This document shows, piece by piece, positions 60,618 through 64,000 of a stretch of DNA of 64,000 nt; position 1 is the stretch's first letter; the number at the start of each line of letters is the position of its first letter. The stretch comes from Lonsdalea iberica (lineage in GTDB: Bacteria > Pseudomonadota > Gammaproteobacteria > Enterobacterales > Enterobacteriaceae). Under the pieces are notes generated by a model. That model made no database searches and had not been told where the DNA came from. It saw nothing but the letters and a program-made list of their open reading frames with translations. The stretch lies in the NCBI RefSeq assembly GCF_002111585.1, contig NZ_LUTP01000001.1:1-64000 (forward strand). Direction: 5' to 3'. The position numbers and the translations under genes are program-made.

Positions 60618-62282
60618 TTACGCCATTTTCTTGTATTTAATGCGGTGAGGCTCCAGAGCCTCCGCACCCAACGTACGCTTCTTGTACTCTTCGTATTCGG
60701 TGAAGTTACCTTCGAAGAACTCGACTTTGCCCTCATCCTGATAATCAATGATGTGGGTCGCGATACGGTCCAGGAACCAGCGGTCATGGGAGATAACCAT
60801 GGCACACCCCGGGAATTCCAGCAGGGCGTTTTCTAACGCTCGCAGGGTTTCAATATCCAGGTCGTTGGTCGGTTCATCAAGCAGCAGCATGTTGCCGCCA
60901 ACCTGAAGCAGCTTCGCCAGATGTAGACGTCCGCGCTCGCCACCCGACAGATCGCCGATGCGTTTGCCCTGATCCACGCCTTTGAAGTTGAAACGTCCGA
61001 CATAGGCGCGGCTGGGCAGCTCGAAGTTGCCGATGCGCATAATGTCCTGACCGCCGGAAACTTCTTCCCAGACAGTTTTGCTGTTGTCCATGTTGTCACG
61101 GAACTGGTCGACGGAGGCTAGCTGAACGGTTTCTCCCAGACTTATCTCGCCGCTATCCGGCTGTTCCTGACTGGATAACATACGGAACAGCGTGGATTTA
61201 CCTGCGCCGTTCGGGCCGATAATCCCCACAATCGCACCTTTTGGCAGAGTGAAAGAGAGATTGTCGATCAGGACGCGATCGCCGTAAGACTTGTGTAAGT
61301 TAGTCACTTCCAGGACTTTGTCGCCGAGGCGCTGACCGGCCGGGATAAAGAGTTCGCTGGTTTCATTACGTTTCTGGTACTCAACGTTGTTGAGTTCTTC
61401 AAAGCGAGCCAGACGAGCCTTGCCTTTTGACTGACGGCCTTTGGCGCCCTGTCGAACCCACTCCAGCTCTTTCTCGATAGACTTGCGACGAGCCGCTTCA
61501 GCAGACGCTTCCTGCGCCAGACGCTGATCTTTCTGCTCCAGCCAGGAAGAGTAGTTGCCTTCCCACGGAATCCCTTCGCCACGGTCGAGTTCCAGAATCC
61601 ATCCCGCCACGTTGTCGAGGAAGTAGCGGTCATGGGTGATCGCCACTACCGTACCCTCATAATCGTGGAGGAAGCGCTCCAGCCACGCGACGGATTCGGC
61701 ATCCAAGTGGTTGGTCGGTTCATCCAGCAGCAGCATATCCGGTTTTTCCAGCAGCAGCCGACAAATGGCGACGCGGCGACGTTCCCCACCCGAGAGATTG
61801 CCGATTTTTGCATCCCACGGCGGCAGACGCAGCGCATCTGCCGCGCGTTCTAACTGATTGTCGAGGTTGTGGCCGTCATGCGCCTGGATGATCGCCTCAA
61901 GCTCGCCCTGTTCTTTGGCGAGTTTATCGAAGTCCGCATCAGGCTCGGCATAGGCCGCGTAGACTTCATCCAGACGAGTCAGCGCCTGCTTGACTTCATT
62001 GACCGCTTCTTCAATAGCTTCGCGTACAGTCTGCTCCAGATTTAACTGGGGTTCCTGTGGCAGATAGCCGATCTTGATGCCGGGCTGCGGGCGAGCCTCG
62101 CCTTCAATGTCTTTATCAATTCCGGCCATGATGCGCAGCAGCGTTGATTTACCGGCTCCGTTCAGACCAAGTACGCCGATCTTGGCGCCCGGAAAAAAGC
62201 TGAGGGAGATATCTTTCAGAATATGGCGTTTCGGCGGAACAATTTTGCCGACGCGGTGCATGGTATAAACGTATTGAGCCAC
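60618..62282 (-). CDS. ettA: energy-dependent translational throttle protein EttA (ABC-F)
   Basis: A 554-residue ABC-F ATPase that binds the ribosomal E site and gates the first elongation step by ATP/ADP ratio. Two ABC cassettes: Walker [13 protein letters not shown] (near 38) and [12 protein letters not shown] (near 355); signatures [15 protein letters not shown] and [15 protein letters not shown]; Walker [12 protein letters not shown] and [11 protein letters not shown]. The EttA arm lies in the first cassette and a charged linker in between. Divergent from slt, as in E. coli. Confidence 0.97.
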   Translation of the reverse strand: MAQYVYTMHRVGKIVPPKRHILKDISLSFFPGAKIGVLGLNGAGKSTLLRIMAGIDKDIEGEARPQPGIKIGYLPQEPQLNLEQTVREAIEEAVNEVKQALTRLDEVYAAYAEPDADFDKLAKEQGELEAIIQAHDGHNLDNQLERAADALRLPPWDAKIGNLSGGERRRVAICRLLLEKPDMLLLDEPTNHLDAESVAWLERFLHDYEGTVVAITHDRYFLDNVAGWILELDRGEGIPWEGNYSSWLEQKDQRLAQEASAEAARRKSIEKELEWVRQGAKGRQSKGKARLARFEELNNVEYQKRNETSELFIPAGQRLGDKVLEVTNLHKSYGDRVLIDNLSFTLPKGAIVGIIGPNGAGKSTLFRMLSSQEQPDSGEISLGETVQLASVDQFRDNMDNSKTVWEEVSGGQDIMRIGNFELPSRAYVGRFNFKGVDQGKRIGDLSGGERGRLHLAKLLQVGGNMLLLDEPTNDLDIETLRALENALLEFPGCAMVISHDRWFLDRIATHIIDYQDEGKVEFFEGNFTEYEEYKKRTLGAEALEPHRIKYKKMA

Positions 62283-62710
62283 GTTGCTCTGAGCCTCTCT
62301 CTATCAATGTTGGTGCGGCGGCAAACAGTTTCGCCGCACCGTAGGGGAATCGGTCGGATGCGGGCGTAGTACGCTAATCCGGCCAATGAGTTCACTGTGA
62401 CGAAGTTTAGCTGTTTTCAGCCGGCGATCCCAGCCGTCGGGCTTATTGGTCGTTTGCTTTGCATAACGGATTCCAATGAGATGCAACGCCAGAGTAAAGT
62501 TTCATTGATAACTGGGAACCTGCTCGGAAATGGCATAAATACCGTTAATTTTCCGAGTGATGAATATTCCATGCTGGCGTATCGTTGTCTCACTGGATGT
62601 GCCACACTTAACGGGTATGGCAAGCATGACGGCGGTTTGGCAGGCTCATCGGTGCCGGGAAAATGGGCGCCCGTGGGCGGATAAACGATAACGAATGAGG
62701 TCAGCGTAGT
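62283..62710. other. divergent ettA/slt promoter region
   Basis: No supported gene; the 95-codon frame at 62397-62684 has no recognisable features. It contains the ettA leader hairpin listed separately. Confidence 0.5.
62312..62340 (-). promoter_or_regulatory. GC-rich hairpin in the ettA leader
   Basis: GGTGCGGCG / CGCCGCACC, a perfect 9-bp stem with an 11-base loop, 30 bases upstream of the ettA start on its mRNA strand. It could affect ettA translation or transcription. Confidence 0.5.
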
Positions 62711-64000
62711 ATGTTCAAAGCGGTCTATTGGCGCTATGCCCTGGTGGCAGTCTCTCTGGCTGGAGTTTCGATTGCCTCACAGGCTGATTCTCTTACCAGT
62801 CAACGTGAACGCTATCAGCAGGTGAAAGACGCCTGGGATGCGAACCATATGGATACCGTGGCGCAGTTAATGCCTACTCTGCGGGATTATCCTCTCTACC
62901 CTTATCTGGAATATCGTTCTCTGACGCAGGATTTGACGCAACTGACGAGCATTCAGGCGAAACAGTTTATTGCGTCGCATCCCACCCTTCCCCTCACTCA
63001 TAATTTAGAGACCAGCTTCATTAACGAGTTGGCGAGGCGTGAGGACTGGCGGGGACTGCTGGCATTCAGTCCGTCAATGCCCAAGCCGATGGCCGCCCGC
63101 TGCAACTATCTCTATGCCAAGTGGGTCACAGGGCAGCGTCAGGGCTTATGGGAGCAGAACCGAGATATCTGGTTGAATGGTCGCTCGCTGCCTGCGAGCT
63201 GCGACAATTTGCTGACTTCCTGGCAGCAGTCGGGAATTTTGACGCCCTCGGTGGTTCTTGAGCGTATTCTCCTGGCGATGGATGCGGGTAGCAGTAATTT
63301 GGTGGCGCATCTGGTGCGGCAGTTGCCGCCGGACTATCAAACCATCGCCGATGCGTTAAGCGCGCTGCAGCGTGACCCGATGACGCTAGAACACTTCGCC
63401 CGTACCGTCGGGCCGACGGATTTCAGCCGTAAAGTCACGCTGACGGCGTTTACACGCGTTGCCCGTCAGGACCCTGATGAGGCGCGCTCCATGTTGCCCA
63501 TTATCGTGCGTTTACAGGGAATGAGTAGCAGCGAGCGCAGCAAGATGGAAGAGGACGTGGTATGGCGTCTGATGGGGAAAGAGATCTCTGGCGAGCAGGC
63601 GGAATGGCGTGATGCGGTGATTCAACGCAGTCAGTCAACCGCCTTGCTGGAACGTCGCGTGCGAATGGCGTTGGGAGAAGGCGACCAACGTGGGCTGGCA
63701 GTGTGGTTGGCACGCCTGCCTGCCGAGACATTGAAAAAGGACGAGTGGCGATACTGGCGAGCTCGGCTGGCGATCGAAAATGGGCAACGTGCAGAAGGCG
63801 AAGCTCAGCTGCGTGAGCTAATGAAAGCCCGCGGTTTTTATCCCATGATCGCAGCGCAGCAGTTGAAAACCCAATATCCGCTGACGATCAAGGTGGCGGC
63901 CAAACCCGATCGCGCGGTGGAGCAACTTGCTGAAGTCGCGCGTATTCGTGAGCTGATGTACTGGCATATGGATAATCTGGCGCGCTCCGAGTGGTCGGGA
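62711..64000 (+). CDS. slt: soluble lytic murein transglycosylase Slt70, N-terminal part (cut by window end)
   Basis: The frame opens at ATG 62711 and stays open for 430 codons to the window end. A signal peptide (RYALVAVSLAGVSIASQA) is followed by DSLTSQRERYQQVKDAWDAN and the long alpha-helical U-domain typical of Slt70 (YPLYPYLEYRSLT, ELARREDWRGLLAFSP, WRLMGKEISGEQAEWRDA, ERRVRMALGEGDQRGLAVWL, RELMYWHMDN). The catalytic lysozyme-like domain lies beyond the window. Slt cleaves glycan strands to 1,6-anhydro-muropeptides in the periplasm. Confidence 0.95.
   Translation, partial: MFKAVYWRYALVAVSLAGVSIASQADSLTSQRERYQQVKDAWDANHMDTVAQLMPTLRDYPLYPYLEYRSLTQDLTQLTSIQAKQFIASHPTLPLTHNLETSFINELARREDWRGLLAFSPSMPKPMAARCNYLYAKWVTGQRQGLWEQNRDIWLNGRSLPASCDNLLTSWQQSGILTPSVVLERILLAMDAGSSNLVAHLVRQLPPDYQTIADALSALQRDPMTLEHFARTVGPTDFSRKVTLTAFTRVARQDPDEARSMLPIIVRLQGMSSSERSKMEEDVVWRLMGKEISGEQAEWRDAVIQRSQSTALLERRVRMALGEGDQRGLAVWLARLPAETLKKDEWRYWRARLAIENGQRAEGEAQLRELMKARGFYPMIAAQQLKTQYPLTIKVAAKPDRAVEQLAEVARIRELMYWHMDNLARSEWSG

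Overview
The window is a chromosomal segment of a gamma-proteobacterium of the order Enterobacterales. Nearly every housekeeping protein reads closely like its Escherichia coli counterpart (nnr-tsaE-amiB-mutL-miaA-hfq-hflXKC-purA; metK, speA, tktA, pgk, fbaA, serA, ettA, slt). The mixture of Rhs polymorphic-toxin material, a sucrose isomerase and an NAD-dependent formate dehydrogenase, plus shuffled E. coli-like gene blocks, suggests a plant-associated member of the Pectobacteriaceae/Erwiniaceae (Brenneria- or Lonsdalea-like). That placement is inference; no 16S or marker search was possible.

Layout. 1-5.3 kb: the 3' end of an rhs gene whose AT-rich tip looks like an ADP-ribosyltransferase-type toxin, tightly followed by a small unknown protein (candidate immunity) and a NADAR-family hydrolase, then an rhs core remnant, a broken small secreted-protein gene and three secreted orphan proteins. 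5.9-9.7 kb: LysR regulator, NAD-dependent formate dehydrogenase and a convergent MFS anion permease. 10.3 kb: tRNA-Gly(GCC). 10.9-20 kb: accessory genes between tRNA-Gly and nnr: a short peptide/radical SAM-SPASM cassette that looks like an undescribed RiPP system, a LysE-type exporter, a cystathionine beta-lyase-like enzyme, an exported sucrose isomerase, a DUF4440-like protein, a secreted beta-propeller and a LysE-family gene with an internal stop. A gene-free stretch near 20.2-20.5 kb carries DnaA boxes and an IHF match where E. coli has datA.

20.8-33.2 kb: the nnr-to-purA block (NAD(P)HX repair, tRNA t6A and i6A modification, septal amidase, mismatch repair, Hfq, HflX and the HflKC/FtsH modulators, adenylosuccinate synthase). 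33.3-43.1 kb: mpl and fbp, then ruvX-yqgE-gshB-rsmE-endA-sprT, galP with two Gal-type operators, and metK with Met-box-like repeats. 43.8-58.1 kb: speA (no speB beside it), loiP, tktA, a frameshifted epd, pgk, fbaA, mscS, yggE, argP (no argO beside it), rpiA and serA. 58.2-64 kb: a quinone-oxidoreductase-like gene divergent from a LysR regulator, a 5-bp tandem repeat, ettA with a strong leader hairpin, and the start of slt, cut by the window end.

The core genes work in central carbon flow (tktA, pgk, fbaA, rpiA, fbp), amino-acid/cofactor supply (serA, metK, gshB, speA), translation and RNA control, and envelope maintenance. The accessory stretches hold the novelty: the Rhs-ART/NADAR module and the SCSLR-repeat peptide with its radical SAM maturase.
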